Shown: positions 48,782 through 59,671 of the stretch, in pieces
Layout: the number at the start of each line of letters is the position of its first letter
Numbering within the stretch: the stretch's first letter is position 1
Assembly (NCBI GenBank): GCA_030770425.1
Contig: JASJFT010000069.1
Location: 1-64,000, forward strand
Length of the DNA: 64,000 nucleotides
Direction: 5' to 3'
Source of the DNA: Darksidea phi
Taxonomy: Eukaryota; Ascomycota; Dothideomycetes; Pleosporales; Lentitheciaceae
Notes under the pieces: model-generated
Seen by the model: the letters and a program-made list of their open reading frames with translations, nothing else
What the model was told of the DNA's origin: nothing
Databases searched by the model: none
Position numbers and translations under genes: made by a program

Positions 48782-50617
48782 TTATTCCCCTCCCTGACCC
48801 TCACCACCATCACCCTCAGCCTCCGCATGTTCTTCGCCGTCCGCGTGTTCCTCTTCATCCACATTGTTCCCACCCACAGCATCTTCCTCATCATCCACCC
48901 CTTCCTCGCCATCTGCATTCTTCCCCTCCTCCACAGAATATCCCTGCGTCTGCCCCTCAGCATCCCCTGCAACTCCACTGCTAGGTACAAAGTGCTGTGA
49001 CGCCACACTCGAGATCGATGGCGGCTCCTCAGGAGCCGATGCGGTCACGCTCCACACGCTACGAGCTGAAGCAGGCTGCGGCCTAGACCCAGGTACAAAT
49101 CTAGGATGGATTACAGGGTAGATAGCAGGCGAGAGGTTGGGGCTACGAATCGGCGGACCGTATGTATACCGGGGAGCATAACGGGGACCTGTGTGAGGAC
49201 CATATCCTGGACCGGCCCGAACGCCACCGGGCGGCGAGGGGTATAATGCGTGAAGCTGGCGCCGAGCATGTTGGCCGTAAGCACCTTCAATCGGAGGGTA
49301 GTGAGGGCCTGGCGGCGGGTAGGAACTATTTGAATAGCGAGTGAATGGCTGATAGCCAGTATTAGGTGCGTATGGATAGTGTGGGGGCACAGGAGGACCA
49401 TGTGCAAAGCCATGGGGAAGAGCAAAGCCGACCGAAGCTGAGGGGCTACCAGCGGAAAGATGGGCCAAGCCAGGACCAGTGCCATAGCCAGCAGGCTGAG
49501 GGTAAGAAGGTGGAAATGGTCTCATAGGTCCTCCATAGACGCTGCCGTAAGAGACCATGGTCGGGAGAGGGGCGAGCGACAGTGGTTGTAGCCTGCGTGG
49601 ACGTCCCCCACGGGCCCCACGTCGACCATGGCCGCGACCGCGGCCGCCACCATATGCGTTATTACGCTTATCGCGCGGAGCATTTCCTTCATTCCATTGA
49701 TGCACCCCCGGTGCCGAGCCACCAACCCCTCGTCCTTCTTGCGGCAGCGAGGCAGTCGATCCCAAACCGGAGCCGTCAATTCCCAGGTTCGTCCACGGAT
49801 TCATCGAAGCGCCACGATTCTCAGGGTTGTTGGCGTGCGAGGGTCGTTGAGAATGCCGTAGCTGCGGATAGTGCGCATAGTACGCGATCCGAGCTGGATC
49901 TTGGTGCGCGGCGTCAGTGCCAGGGAGATGAACTGTGCCGAAACCGCCATTGTCGAGAGTTGGGATATTAGTGAATGGATTGCGGGGGTTTATATTAGGG
50001 TCGAAGTCACTGGACGGAGGGGGAATATATCGGTATGGTGGAGGTGGTTGGTGTGGACGATGAGGAAGATGCGGCGATTGAGACGGTGGCGGAGGATGAG
50101 GACGCCTATACTCGTGAGCTACCTGCTCCACTGCTGACCTGTAGGCGTAAGCCGGTCCGCGAATATTAGACAGGGTGGGAGTGGTTGCGGAAACTGTCTG
50201 TTGTCTTCTGCCGTGCTCTTCTCGCTGGCCAGTGTCAGGCTGCAGTGTATCACGAATATTGCCACCCGGTGCACGATCCATCGCTTCTGGGTGAATAAGC
50301 GAGGACGACGTATCGGAGAGTGAGCCCATATTTAAAGAGTTGATTGGGTGAGTCGGGGTTCTGCGATGATTAGGATCGAGGTCACTTAGAGCTGGCCACG
50401 CTGAAGAACGTGGGCTGGGCGCCTCTGATCGTTTGGCGCTGGGGAATTGGGACTGTTCAGCAGGTGTCTCGCCAGCGCTTGCGAAACTTCGTGCTTGTGG
50501 ATCTGTAGGGGAGTCTTTGTAGATAGGCTTGCGGCCATTAGGCTCGTTGTTGCCTAGTTATTTGGCGTTGTTGATTTGTCAATAATTTAGATATGGATGC
50601 GGGAACCTACCAGTCAT
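48782..50617 (-). CDS. Pro/Gly-rich protein with an RGG box and acidic tail, function unknown
   Basis: Proposed exons 50617-50611 (only 7 nt, encoding MTG with the next exon) and 50553-48782, giving 592 aa. The 57-bp intron has donor GTAGGT and acceptor ATAACTAG. The downstream frame is open from the acceptor through the internal ATG at 50329, which would otherwise give 515 aa. Composition is low-complexity: a Ser-rich N-terminus, poly-Pro (HPPPPSQSP, PHRPHQPPPPYR), a Gly-Arg box near the middle (GGGRGRGHGRRGARGG), Gly/Pro/Tyr-rich repeats, and a Glu/Asp/Gly-rich C-terminus. RGG boxes commonly bind RNA or are arginine-methylated, so an RNP role is possible but not shown. No globular domain is recognised. 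Confidence 0.65.
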
Positions 50618-51050
50618 AGCGATAGTCTCCAATTGCTGAGTTGTTTGAGCTGGATTCCAATGCCCAGTTTGCTAAATCAGAGCTGACCCCAGCTGTTGGT
50701 TGAGTCCGGGGCCGTCTGGAAAGCTGGTGCAGTGTGAGAATTAAAATGACCAGGGCTGAAGAGCTTATATACTCAGTCGGCGGTGCACTTGAAGCTGTGT
50801 GAAAGGATTACTTCAGTTGTCTACAGCCCTCGATTAATTGCCGGAGCAACCCTATATTCAAAGTCGCTGCAAGCTGTCGGGGCATCATCTGTCTAGAGGC
50901 AAAGGACTCGGGAGCATTACACGAAACATGTCATGACAACACTGACATTAGGGAAATTCAAAGCGACACGAAGAGTTTTATACATCTAACTAGATAGTGG
51001 GTATAGATAGAATTTGATATAGATACCGGTATGGCAAGAAAAGCCAACGG
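50618..51050. other. Intergenic region between two minus-strand genes
   Basis: 433 bp holding the promoter of the RGG-protein gene and the 3' flank of the ligase gene. It is AT-rich near 50970-51030, with GATAGA/ATAGATA runs. No other feature is seen. Confidence 0.45.
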
Positions 51051-53654
51051 TCACTTGTCCTTTTGTGGTCCCGTGTGCACCTGTACTCTCAATCCTGCCT
51101 CTGCGTAAACATGAATAGTTCTTTCCTGAGAGTCGTAGTCAAAACTCCCTAAGATTCTGTTTCCGTTAACGTCCTCGAGTGGGCATCGCATCTTCCTTCT
51201 CCGTTTACTCAAGGGTGGGCTGACTACCTCTCCTGCAAAACTGCGCTTTCTGCTCATCAAGGTCGCATCTTCTGCAGAGGTACCAGACGGCATTGGAACT
51301 TCAGCTGCTAGTGCTTGCTGTGGGGTTATTGTAGGAATTTTCAATCGCTCGGAACTATCTTGGCGGACAAGTATGTGTATCTCCTTTGAAGCTCGTATGC
51401 CATTCTCTTGTGTACTACCTGCGTACTGACTCGACGAGGTAGTGGTGTGGGTGTTCTGTAGCGTCTCTTGGACCACAGCATCACCCGGAGTCTGCTGCGC
51501 TGACTCCTCTGTGGTACGCTGAGTTGTGCGCTGCGTAGTCTCCTGGGTCGTCTCATACTCTGAAGTCGAAATCTGGGATCCGCCCAGCTCTCTGACATAC
51601 TTTTGCGCCAAGACCGCGACGTCCTTTGCATGTCCGTCGAGCTTCTCTGCGTCGGGAACGTCCCATTTCTCCTCGGCCATTCGTTCTAAAACGTCCATCG
51701 TGACTGTATCTTCCCAAGTACGATCATGATGGATCTTCTTAACGCGGGGATGACGAAGCATCTCGAACGTTTCGTTCTGCACTTTCTCGAACCCACTGCC
51801 CAGGATTTCCACTACGAAAGGTTTTCTGAAGGCCACGGCCATGCGACGATCGTAGCTGTAGCCATGGTCGATTTTGAATGAATCAATGGATCCATGAGGA
51901 CCCAGGTCGACCTTTTGGAACTGTCCATGCATATTGAGGTACTTCAAGTCGACTTTTGGTATGCACTTGTCGAGACTGAGACACCCGACCACTTTGAATT
52001 TCGGCTTCTCCGCGCAAAGCTGCACTGCAGTCCTATTAGCGACGCAGCCTAGGTAGAAATGTGTCCAGTATAGTGGTCTTAAATCCGTCTTCGGTGCTAC
52101 TTGTGCGTCAAAGCGCGCCCCAATGACTGCAAAGTCGCCGAGATCACGTTCTCCTCCCATATCGTTAAGGTAGTCCTTTTTCAGTTTGATGAAGAATCCG
52201 GGATGCCGATTTCCTACTTCAGAAAGCAATGGAAAGTAGGGCGCATGAAGTGGTTTCAACACCAAACCCTCCTGTTGGAATGCGAGGGTTCGAGCGAACG
52301 CTTGTTTCAAGTCAGTGACACCGTGCTCAGTCTTGAAATCCAGCAATGTCCACTCTGAGCGATGCGACCGTCCAGGTATGACCTTGATCAGATCCCGTAG
52401 GATCTGGCGCCGGTTCTGCAGACATCTGCGCATGACCGGTTCTTCGTCTAGCATGAGTACGTCAAAGAACACCAGCATGAGGTGCTCCCACTCGTGAGGA
52501 AGTGAGTCTTGTAGCGTGCCAAAGAACGAGCCCGAGCGACTGATGTGCTTGCGAATCTTCGAAAATGGAAGTATCTTCTTCTCTTTGTCGCTGTAAAGAA
52601 CCATCTCTCCAAGAACGATGCATGTCTTCTTGAATTGACAGTCTGGCTGTCCGATTTGCAAAGCATCCCTAATTGTTGTACGCAGAACCTGACGATCTGC
52701 TGTCGCATCTTTCCCGTTCTTGGAAAAGATTTTGATATCATCCGAAGTATCCTCTAGGTTGACATGTATCTCGCAGTACTCTCCATCATATTTGACTTCA
52801 GCCGCCCAAGCTCGTTTACCAGTCAACTGCAAACAGTTTTTGAAGGACCAGGGTTTGTGAAATGTCGGACGGCCGACTTTGACTCCCACCACGGCCTTCA
52901 ATCGCTTCGATGCCTCTACTCGCATAGACTCCTGGAGCGACGGCTCCGGTACCGGAGGATAGTTGTCCAACTCCTCTCTTAGCATACCGAAAGCGGCACC
53001 GAAATCGTCCTGGAACTTCAACAGATCTGGGAGTAGGAAGTGGTACTGCTCAAAGACATAGGCTTCTTCTAAGTCGATTGTTGGGTACCCTCTTAGGATC
53101 AGTCGAACAAACCATTTCGCTTCCCAGGACTCCAAACGAGTAAGAATGTATGTGAGCTCAGAATCGGTACCAATGTCCCAATTGCGCCGCTTCTGTATGC
53201 TGGGATCCGAGAACCGGTACTTGGCCGCCAATTGAGTCAGCAAGCTGTCGACTCTCTCGATTGACACGAGGCGCTTTCTTTTGAAGGTGCCATCCCAAGG
53301 CAGCATGGCCCGCTGCGTAGATTCGCCAAGATCACCGCCAGATCCATTGAGGTATTTGTTGAAAAGCGCCAGCTGACCATGATTGAAGTTGAGCAGCTTG
53401 ATGATCTTCTTAGACAAAAGGGGAGGCTGGAGGCCATAGACTCGATCCTTCCTCCGATGAGGGAATATTGCAGACAATATGGCGCCAGCGTCAGTGTCCG
53501 GGCTGTCGAGGGCTTCGCGGTGGTCGAGGAACCATTTTGTGATGTGATTGCGGATTGCATCTTTCTCTTTCTTGGGAGGTAATCGTGGCTGCCGAATCGA
53601 TATCCTTTCTACACCTTCGAGGAGAGTGCATAGGTCGTTGAAAGTAATGGGCAT
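51051..53654 (-). CDS. ATP-dependent DNA ligase, ligase-IV-like, without BRCT domains
   Basis: Intronless, 867 aa. It carries the nucleotidyltransferase motifs of ATP-dependent DNA ligases: motif I KYDGE with the adenylated Lys288, motif III-like MLVFFDVLMLDEE, motif IV EGLVLKP, and motif V FFIKLKKDYL. The N-terminal helical region (LESWEAKWFVRLILRGYPT, FEQYHFLLPDLLKF) and the OB-fold part (FVVEILGSGFEKV, LRHPRVKKIHHDRTWED) match ligase IV more than ligase I. True ligase IV ends in tandem BRCT repeats that bind XRCC4/Lif1; here the C-terminal ~170 residues are Thr/Gln-rich and disordered (ETTQRTTQRTTEE), with a basic KRRRK patch that may be a nuclear signal. It is therefore probably a fungal paralogue, not the end-joining LIG4. 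Its biological job is unknown. Confidence 0.85.
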   Translation of the reverse strand: MPITFNDLCTLLEGVERISIRQPRLPPKKEKDAIRNHITKWFLDHREALDSPDTDAGAILSAIFPHRRKDRVYGLQPPLLSKKIIKLLNFNHGQLALFNKYLNGSGGDLGESTQRAMLPWDGTFKRKRLVSIERVDSLLTQLAAKYRFSDPSIQKRRNWDIGTDSELTYILTRLESWEAKWFVRLILRGYPTIDLEEAYVFEQYHFLLPDLLKFQDDFGAAFGMLREELDNYPPVPEPSLQESMRVEASKRLKAVVGVKVGRPTFHKPWSFKNCLQLTGKRAWAAEVKYDGEYCEIHVNLEDTSDDIKIFSKNGKDATADRQVLRTTIRDALQIGQPDCQFKKTCIVLGEMVLYSDKEKKILPFSKIRKHISRSGSFFGTLQDSLPHEWEHLMLVFFDVLMLDEEPVMRRCLQNRRQILRDLIKVIPGRSHRSEWTLLDFKTEHGVTDLKQAFARTLAFQQEGLVLKPLHAPYFPLLSEVGNRHPGFFIKLKKDYLNDMGGERDLGDFAVIGARFDAQVAPKTDLRPLYWTHFYLGCVANRTAVQLCAEKPKFKVVGCLSLDKCIPKVDLKYLNMHGQFQKVDLGPHGSIDSFKIDHGYSYDRRMAVAFRKPFVVEILGSGFEKVQNETFEMLRHPRVKKIHHDRTWEDTVTMDVLERMAEEKWDVPDAEKLDGHAKDVAVLAQKYVRELGGSQISTSEYETTQETTQRTTQRTTEESAQQTPGDAVVQETLQNTHTTTSSSQYAGSTQENGIRASKEIHILVRQDSSERLKIPTITPQQALAAEVPMPSGTSAEDATLMSRKRSFAGEVVSPPLSKRRRKMRCPLEDVNGNRILGSFDYDSQERTIHVYAEAGLRVQVHTGPQKDK

Positions 53655-54705
53655 TAGAGATGTAGTATATGTCCAAGCAAAAACAGTGGTTTAGATATGG
53701 ATTAGGATACTGCTGATGTATGATATATCTGGTCGTTAAGGAGGGTTCCGGTCCGAGTGAAAGAGCGATGGACGCTATTGTTTGGCAAAGGTCAAGCAGA
53801 TACTAAGGCGGGAAGCCAGCGAGATATGTTGAAACACTGTCGTTGCCCGTTCGATAGGCTTGTCGCGGAACTGTGGTCCTTAGCTGCCGACCTTTGAGTG
53901 GCCAGGGTAGTGAGAGAGTGACGCTTCGACCCGAAGCCCTAAACCTCGAGCCTTGCTATACCTCAGTATAGCCGCAAGAGCGCTTGAGTGTAGGTCCCCA
54001 AGTAACGTGCAACTAATCGTCCTTCATAGCCCCGCATAGCAGTGTCCCCGCCAGATGTCGCTAATCTCAGTGACAGTTGTGGTAATGCTGTTCATAGCAA
54101 ATGAATAAAACAGCGACTTAACAACAATCAAGAACGAGCGGGATACATGAAGAATAGCATGTGCTCACTGCTTTGTCCACAATAAAGACGGCGCGTTGGC
54201 GCTAATGCACGACATCATCTGATCGCGCGCGTGAACCGTGTCAGATCGGGTACCGTCTAGACATCAATGATTCAGCCATCACCCTCGACCAACCGTATCC
54301 ATACTGCGTTGACACGCGTATTTGCGTAGAAATACCACTGCGGATCATTCTCCCGCATATCGCTTTTCTTTTGATCAGGTATTCGCAACATTAGGTTTCG
54401 TCCGGGCTCCTGATGGTGCCGAACGGCCGATCGGAGCTGCCATGCGGAACGGCTGATCGGAGCTGCCATGCGGAACGGCCGACGGAGCTGCCATGCCGAC
54501 CATGCATACATATGTCTTGGGCCCCCTCTACAGTTGTTGTTGGCTTACGAGTAAAGGGCTCCTCGATTCATCGCTCATACATTCTCAGGACGATCTACCC
54601 GGTGCTTGGTCGATAATATAGCACTTGATGTATGTCCGAACCCTGCCCTCTTGTTTCTGTACTGATTAGGGTAGATAGGTCCACGGTCTCATAGAACAGT
54701 AAACG
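53655..54705. other. Divergent intergenic region between ligase and ICMT-fold genes
   Basis: 1.05 kb containing both promoters. A 26-bp minisatellite is annotated separately at 54418-54494. The rest shows no exon or RNA gene. Confidence 0.5.
54418..54494. repeat. 26-bp minisatellite, three copies
   Basis: Direct tandem copies at 54418-54443, 54444-54469 and 54470-54494 (26, 26 and 25 bp). The shared core is GAACGGC, then GGAGCTGCCAT. The three copies differ at only a few positions, so the array is young. It is 212-288 bp upstream of the ICMT-fold gene start. Confidence 0.9.
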
Positions 54706-55521
54706 ATGGCCGGAAAAAGCACTCCCGATCCTCACTCCAAGGCGTCAAAGAAGCGCGATCTGGTAGCCCGCGGCGACTACACATCGACGCCGGTAGGCAA
54801 AGCCACCTTCTTCCTCCTACGCGCAGTCGAGCCCTTTGTACAATACTCGATCCTAGCTCACGGCGCCGGCACGGGTCTTCTACACAGGATCGGGCTGCGC
54901 ACTCTACCTCCTGGGCTCCCAGCGCGGACGGGCATATCGGCCATCGATGGCCTAGGGCTCTCTCCATACCGCCTGGTGCTACTGGGTATGGCGGTTGGAA
55001 GCGCGGTCAAGCAGAACATCTGGGTCACGGCTTTGTCGGGCGAACCGATGCCTGTCCGCAACGCCATTCTTATCAATGCTTTTAATCTTGTCTGGAACAG
55101 CTTGTCCTCGTACGCCTTTCTGCTGCGTGCGACATCGGCTTCCCTTGAATCGACGTTCCCGCAACCAGCGCTCGTTGTCGGAGGTGTTCTATACGTTACT
55201 GGCATCCTCACCGAACTGGTCGCGGAGATTCAACGCAAGCGCTTTAAAGCGGACCCGAAGAACAAGGGCAAGCCGTACACGGGAGGCTTGTGGAGCTTTG
55301 CCAGGCACATCAACTACGGCGGATATACTTTGTGGAGGGCTGGCTATGCATTGACTGGTGGCGGTTGGATTCTCGGAGCCGTTGTTGGTGCTTTCTTTTT
55401 CTGGGATTTTGCGACGAGGGGTGTTCCGGTGTTGAATGAGTACTGCGAGAAGCGATACGGCGAGGATTGGGACAAGTTCAAGAAGCAGACCAAGTATCGT
55501 CTCATTCCTGGCATCTATTGA
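54706..55521 (+). CDS. Membrane protein of the DUF1295 / isoprenylcysteine methyltransferase fold
   Basis: Single exon, 271 aa. A short charged N-terminus is followed by several hydrophobic helices (around residues 90-110, 125-145, 160-175, 225-245). The C-terminal third carries the hallmarks of the ICMT / steroid-reductase-like fold: GLWSFARHINYGGYTLWRAG, a hydrophobic hairpin, then YCEKRYGEDWDKFKKQTKYR and the terminal RLIPGIY. Members methylate prenylcysteine or reduce lipid double bonds in the ER; this lineage has no assigned substrate, so only the fold is claimed. It is divergent from the ligase gene, and the two share a 1-kb promoter region. Confidence 0.8.
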   Translation: MAGKSTPDPHSKASKKRDLVARGDYTSTPVGKATFFLLRAVEPFVQYSILAHGAGTGLLHRIGLRTLPPGLPARTGISAIDGLGLSPYRLVLLGMAVGSAVKQNIWVTALSGEPMPVRNAILINAFNLVWNSLSSYAFLLRATSASLESTFPQPALVVGGVLYVTGILTELVAEIQRKRFKADPKNKGKPYTGGLWSFARHINYGGYTLWRAGYALTGGGWILGAVVGAFFFWDFATRGVPVLNEYCEKRYGEDWDKFKKQTKYRLIPGIY

Positions 55522-57876
55522 GTCTCAGGTCGGTCATGATCCTGCAGCTCACAAGAACGTGTATCAACTTCGAATGTAGAGATCCAGAGCGCTTACTACC
55601 GTTGAAGGATCTGTTAACCCCACACTAACAAGTTCCTAGCAGAAAATGAATGAGCAAGCCTAGAGTCGTGTGGACGTTGTTACCACCCTCTGAAAGCAGT
55701 TCCCAACAGCCATGTCGCTAACCCTGGTATACGCCAAAACGGTGATGGCTGAGACGCTTCTGCCCAATTCGAATGTTAGCACCCAGCAGCAGGTGTTTGA
55801 GCTGTCTATCTAATCGCCTAATTCGGCAGTCCACGATAGGCCAGCTCCCTCATGACACCACGGCTGGTTGTACGATGCAGGTCCTTCCCGCAAGTGTCGG
55901 CTCCCCAACAGTGCGGCGTTGCGACATTGATGTGATAAGACGCTTGTGCTCCTCTTGCGTTTCCGCAGCACCCGACTGCACATGCAAGATGGGAAGCTCG
56001 ACGCACGGAAAGATCCGAAGTCGGTGTTTCGAAGACATTCAACAGGGGCCATGCGCCGATGCCCCGCTCGCAGGGTAGCTCTGAAGCGGGTGCTCTGAGG
56101 CGGGTAAGCGGCAGGCCTGCTCACCGTCAGGTTCAGCTGGGTCGAGATCAATGTGGTGCGCCTCTGTTTTCTGCGCCAAAGAATGTCGGCGAATTGGAAT
56201 CCGCTTGCACGTTGTCGCGGACCGCCGTTTAGATTGCGCAAGGAAAAGATCAGCATCCTCAGCTCGAGCTCCACAATGACCTCAGTTTCAAGTCATGCAA
56301 CCGGCGAAGGGCAATGTAGTGCGATATTGCCCCTTTGCCTCCTGCGGCACCAGAGAACACATAGAGGGTCAGCACCGAGAATGCCGGCAGGGTTCGCGAG
56401 GACTTGCTCGGCTGGCAGCAGGAAGCGGGGGAGGGCACATGTCGCACGCAGCAAGCTGCATGCGGGACCACGACAGACTCGGTTGGATTCCGAGCGGCTC
56501 AGGCATGAGACGATCACATCAACAGTGCAGGCACGAAACGCAGGAATGCGAGATGCCGCTTACCGTGTTTCCTTGGACCAAGCCGGCAGTTTGGACGAGG
56601 TGTCTCGTACCATTGGAAGGGCCATGTCCACTGCGTGGTATCGTAAGCGATCTCAAGGCGAAGTCAATCGCCAGCCACCATCTGCTAGAGGTTGCATTCG
56701 AGCAGATGTAACAGCGACCGTGGACCTGTCAGCGTTCACCGCGGCGAAGTCGTTCCCACGGTGCGGCTTCCCGCCTGTGATTCGCTCCGTCGCGGCAGTT
56801 CCTCGTGCATCCTAGGAGGGATAGAGACCAGGAATACGGACCAGGGCTCAGCCCAAGGCCATTGGGGGGTCTCGCAAGATGCAGATGTCGGGAAGCGCTC
56901 TGCCGCCGGGTGCTCAGGAGTGCCAGCCTGAGGTTTTTCAGGTTTTGCGAATATCTTGGACAGACGGCGGCGCGGCGGGCAGGGCAGGAGGACAGGAAGG
57001 CAGGGGTATGTCATCTCTGCGATCCGAGACGGCCTTCATGTTGGATTGAGCGGCGGTTGAGGGCAGTGGATAGTGACATTTCGTCATCTTTGGTGGACCC
57101 AGCTTCGTAGCGCCCGTGGCTAGTTCGATCATCGAACGTGACGGCAAGCACGGAGAAATGATTAGAAGAGCTTCAATTCCGCCTCTGCTTGATTCTGCGG
57201 CTCCTTTCTACATCTACAGTACGCTTTTCGCGGTTGCAGTGTGAAGCTGAACGTGCGGGTCTCTCGGTTGGCCCTCGGATTGGACGGTCGTTCCTCCACC
57301 ATCAGCGTAAGTCAGCCCTCGCGCTTCGTTAACGCCCACGCCCTCGCTGCTTGACTCGGGGGAGCCCCCCCTCAGCTTGTCTCCAAGCGTGCGTCCAGAG
57401 TGGCTAGTATACGCGACTGATTTCTTTCTTTAGTCGTTCGCTCTCTAGCGCCTCAAGCACGTCTGTTCACAAAAGGCGGACGCACGCCAGTCACTCCAGA
57501 ACCGCCTCCGCAGCCGCCTCCCGGCACATCGACCGCTCTCTCCGGGTTTCCACTGCGCTCTCGTAGCCAGCGTCTGACTACGTGCCCCATCAGCATCACT
57601 CAGTTTGTCGTCACGCAACTTCCGGAAGCGGTCGAGGCCAGAAGCTCTGGAATCTGCAGGGCTGCAGCTGTACGCAAGCGGGGCGCGCCAAGCGATTCTT
57701 CTTCCCGCGCCCTTTGACGGGAATACCTCTACTCCCCCCCGGGCGCGCAGTTGCGTCGCGGGCTCAGTGCACGTCGTTTTCCCCGACTTTCCTTAACCCT
57801 CGACGTTGACGTCAGGCGTGCCGATCCCGCGTTTCACTCCAGAAGAGCTCCTCGAGCAACCGACAGAGCAACCACG
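55522..57876. other. Gene-free stretch of 2.35 kb, including a GC-rich leader
   Basis: No supported exon. Open frames at 56153-56815 (+) and 55810-56274 (-) are rich in Arg, Cys and Ser without domains and are treated as chance. From about 57290 the DNA is C/T-rich and GC-rich, as expected for a long 5' leader of the gene starting at 57877. A GTAAGT at 57310 could be the donor of a leader intron, but no acceptor was fixed. A CRE palindrome lies at 57807-57814. Confidence 0.45.
57807..57814. promoter_or_regulatory. CRE palindrome TGACGTCA
   Basis: A perfect 8-bp cAMP-response-element palindrome, the site of ATF/CREB-type bZIP proteins, 62 bp upstream of the ATG at 57877. It could lie in the core promoter or in the transcribed leader; the transcription start is unknown. 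Confidence 0.45.
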
Positions 57877-58959
57877 ATGCAGACCGTTATGGCTCAACCA
57901 CCGCCCAACGCCTATGGCGCTATGCCTGTTCGCCGCAAACCCATAGCCGCCGCCCCAGGAATTGCTGTGCGGCCACCCCAATCGGCCTTCGATTCACAGC
58001 CTGGCCACTCGAGGACAAGAACGACCAGCTCGGGCGTGTTCCCCGCCGCCCCATCGCCAACCACTACCACAATGAACACGCAGTATCCGCAGCAGATGTA
58101 TCAAAGCTCTCTCCGTCGCACGCCGACCTCGTCTACTAGCTCCACGACGGGCACACCGAACCGCTCCAACAGCGGCAACCTGCGCCGCTCCTCGTCCGCT
58201 CGGTCCGGCACCTCGCCCACCTCGTATGTCGCCCTCATGCGGAAGCAAAAGGCTACGGTATGGTGCGACAGGGCCCAGTACGAGGACCCGCGGATTCTAG
58301 CTCAGCAGCGCCAGGCGAAGATGCGGGCCAACATGGAGGTAGCAGGCGGCCCGCACCATGCCCCTCTACGCAGCTCGTCCGGCGGCTCGAGCGTCGCTGC
58401 GGGTGTCAGGTCCAAGGTGCGCCATCACGGCGTTCCGAAAGCGTCATTGTATGCCCCAGTCACCATGGCGGGGTCCGGTGTGCCCATGCGTCTCAGTGCT
58501 ACAGAGGTAGACGAGGGAGACAGCGACGACAACGGCTCAACCGGCATGGGCACAGGTCCATATCATCATCGCACGGGCTCTGGACGCAGCTCTGTGGGCT
58601 CTGGCCGTCGCGTCAGCTACGCAAATCCTGGTGGACGCTTATCCACTAGCTCTACACCCCCCAACGGCCAAAACTCATCACCTGGCGAAGGCATGGGCGA
58701 TCTATTGGAGGAAGAAACACCTGTGCCCAACTACAACCCTACCAACTACTTTGAACACACCCAAACCGGTCTCTCTGGTGGCAGCGGAAGCAGTGAGGAG
58801 CGCAACTTCGGCGCGGTTGGCCAGATGCCGCAATCCTTGCCGAAGCCACAACCACCGCAGGACAAGAGCGATCTCTTCAGGAGAGGTAGCGTTGACGAAC
58901 GCACGACGACGATGACCAACACTCGACTTTTCATCGCCAATCCCGATCTTAGCGATTAG
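57877..58959 (+). CDS. Conserved Ser/Pro-rich fungal protein, function unknown
   Basis: Single exon, 360 aa, starting at MQTVMAQPPP; an ATG at 57889 is an alternative start. Most of the protein is disordered and rich in Ser, Thr, Pro and Gly. One compact block at about residues 113-150 stands out (YVALMRKQKATVWCDRAQ, EDPRILAQQRQAKMRANM) and is probably the conserved core: a short helix with a Trp-Cys pair, then a basic Gln/Arg helix. The flanking Ser-Arg segments (NLRRSSSARSGTSP, RRVSYAN) offer basophilic kinase sites. No signal peptide or membrane segment is seen. The upstream in-frame extension to 57751 has no further ATG supported by context. The family is not recognised. Confidence 0.75.
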   Translation: MQTVMAQPPPNAYGAMPVRRKPIAAAPGIAVRPPQSAFDSQPGHSRTRTTSSGVFPAAPSPTTTTMNTQYPQQMYQSSLRRTPTSSTSSTTGTPNRSNSGNLRRSSSARSGTSPTSYVALMRKQKATVWCDRAQYEDPRILAQQRQAKMRANMEVAGGPHHAPLRSSSGGSSVAAGVRSKVRHHGVPKASLYAPVTMAGSGVPMRLSATEVDEGDSDDNGSTGMGTGPYHHRTGSGRSSVGSGRRVSYANPGGRLSTSSTPPNGQNSSPGEGMGDLLEEETPVPNYNPTNYFEHTQTGLSGGSGSSEERNFGAVGQMPQSLPKPQPPQDKSDLFRRGSVDERTTTMTNTRLFIANPDLSD

Positions 58960-59671
58960 GGACAAAACTTTATGATACCCAAGGAAACACGGAGGCGGGG
59001 CCAGGGACGATTTAGTACTTTTTTCTATTGGTGATGGCTGGAGATATCGCTATGGCTCTGGGCCATATGCTCGGCGTACTCTCGTTGCTCTAGCGAAGCG
59101 ATATTGGCAGCTTTGTCTTGCCAAGCTAGCTTTGCATACTATTTTCTCTTGCTTTCTGGGGCAATGGTCTATTTGGATGATGGGGGAGGTCGTTGACCGC
59201 TTGTATATACTTCACGCAGCTGTGCAGAGCGACGAATCTCGATGCGAATCTCGAGATGCATAATTCAAATACATTAAACATGCGTGTACAACTCCATCCT
59301 CAGTGCTGATTTCCAACGGCACAGGCTGACTGCATAAGTGCCGCGTCGGCCCATTTGCTTTCCAACCCATTCTTATTTTCTGGGTCTCATCACAAACCTC
59401 TGCATACTCGTAAGCACCCACGTATACCTCCCATACTAGCTATCATATGCTTTACAAACCAACCCGTCGGAACGCGGAAACCCAAGACTTCCGACACGGA
59501 GATGCGTAATTGGCGTGATGATCCCTGCCACGGCTCGGAAGCCTTGGCAGGAACGTATTTACTGTGTAGTACGAATTGCGAAATCCTACTATAACTACGT
59601 GCACGCCCAACGTCCACTATGACGCCTTGGTAACACTTTCAATCGATTGTGGACTACGCATTGCGAGGATT
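58960..59671. other. Intergenic region upstream of ERG7
   Basis: 712 bp with the 3' flank of the preceding gene and the ERG7 promoter. Short frames such as 59355-59594 show no protein-like content. No sterol-regulatory element could be identified with confidence. Confidence 0.45.

Noticed and set aside
55810..56274. 154-codon open frame on the minus strand
   Set aside because: No recognisable features; several overlapping frames of equal quality in the same GC-rich tract.
56153..56815. 220-codon open frame on the plus strand
   Set aside because: Composition rich in Arg, Cys and Ser with no motif, and overlapping frames on the other strand are equally long.
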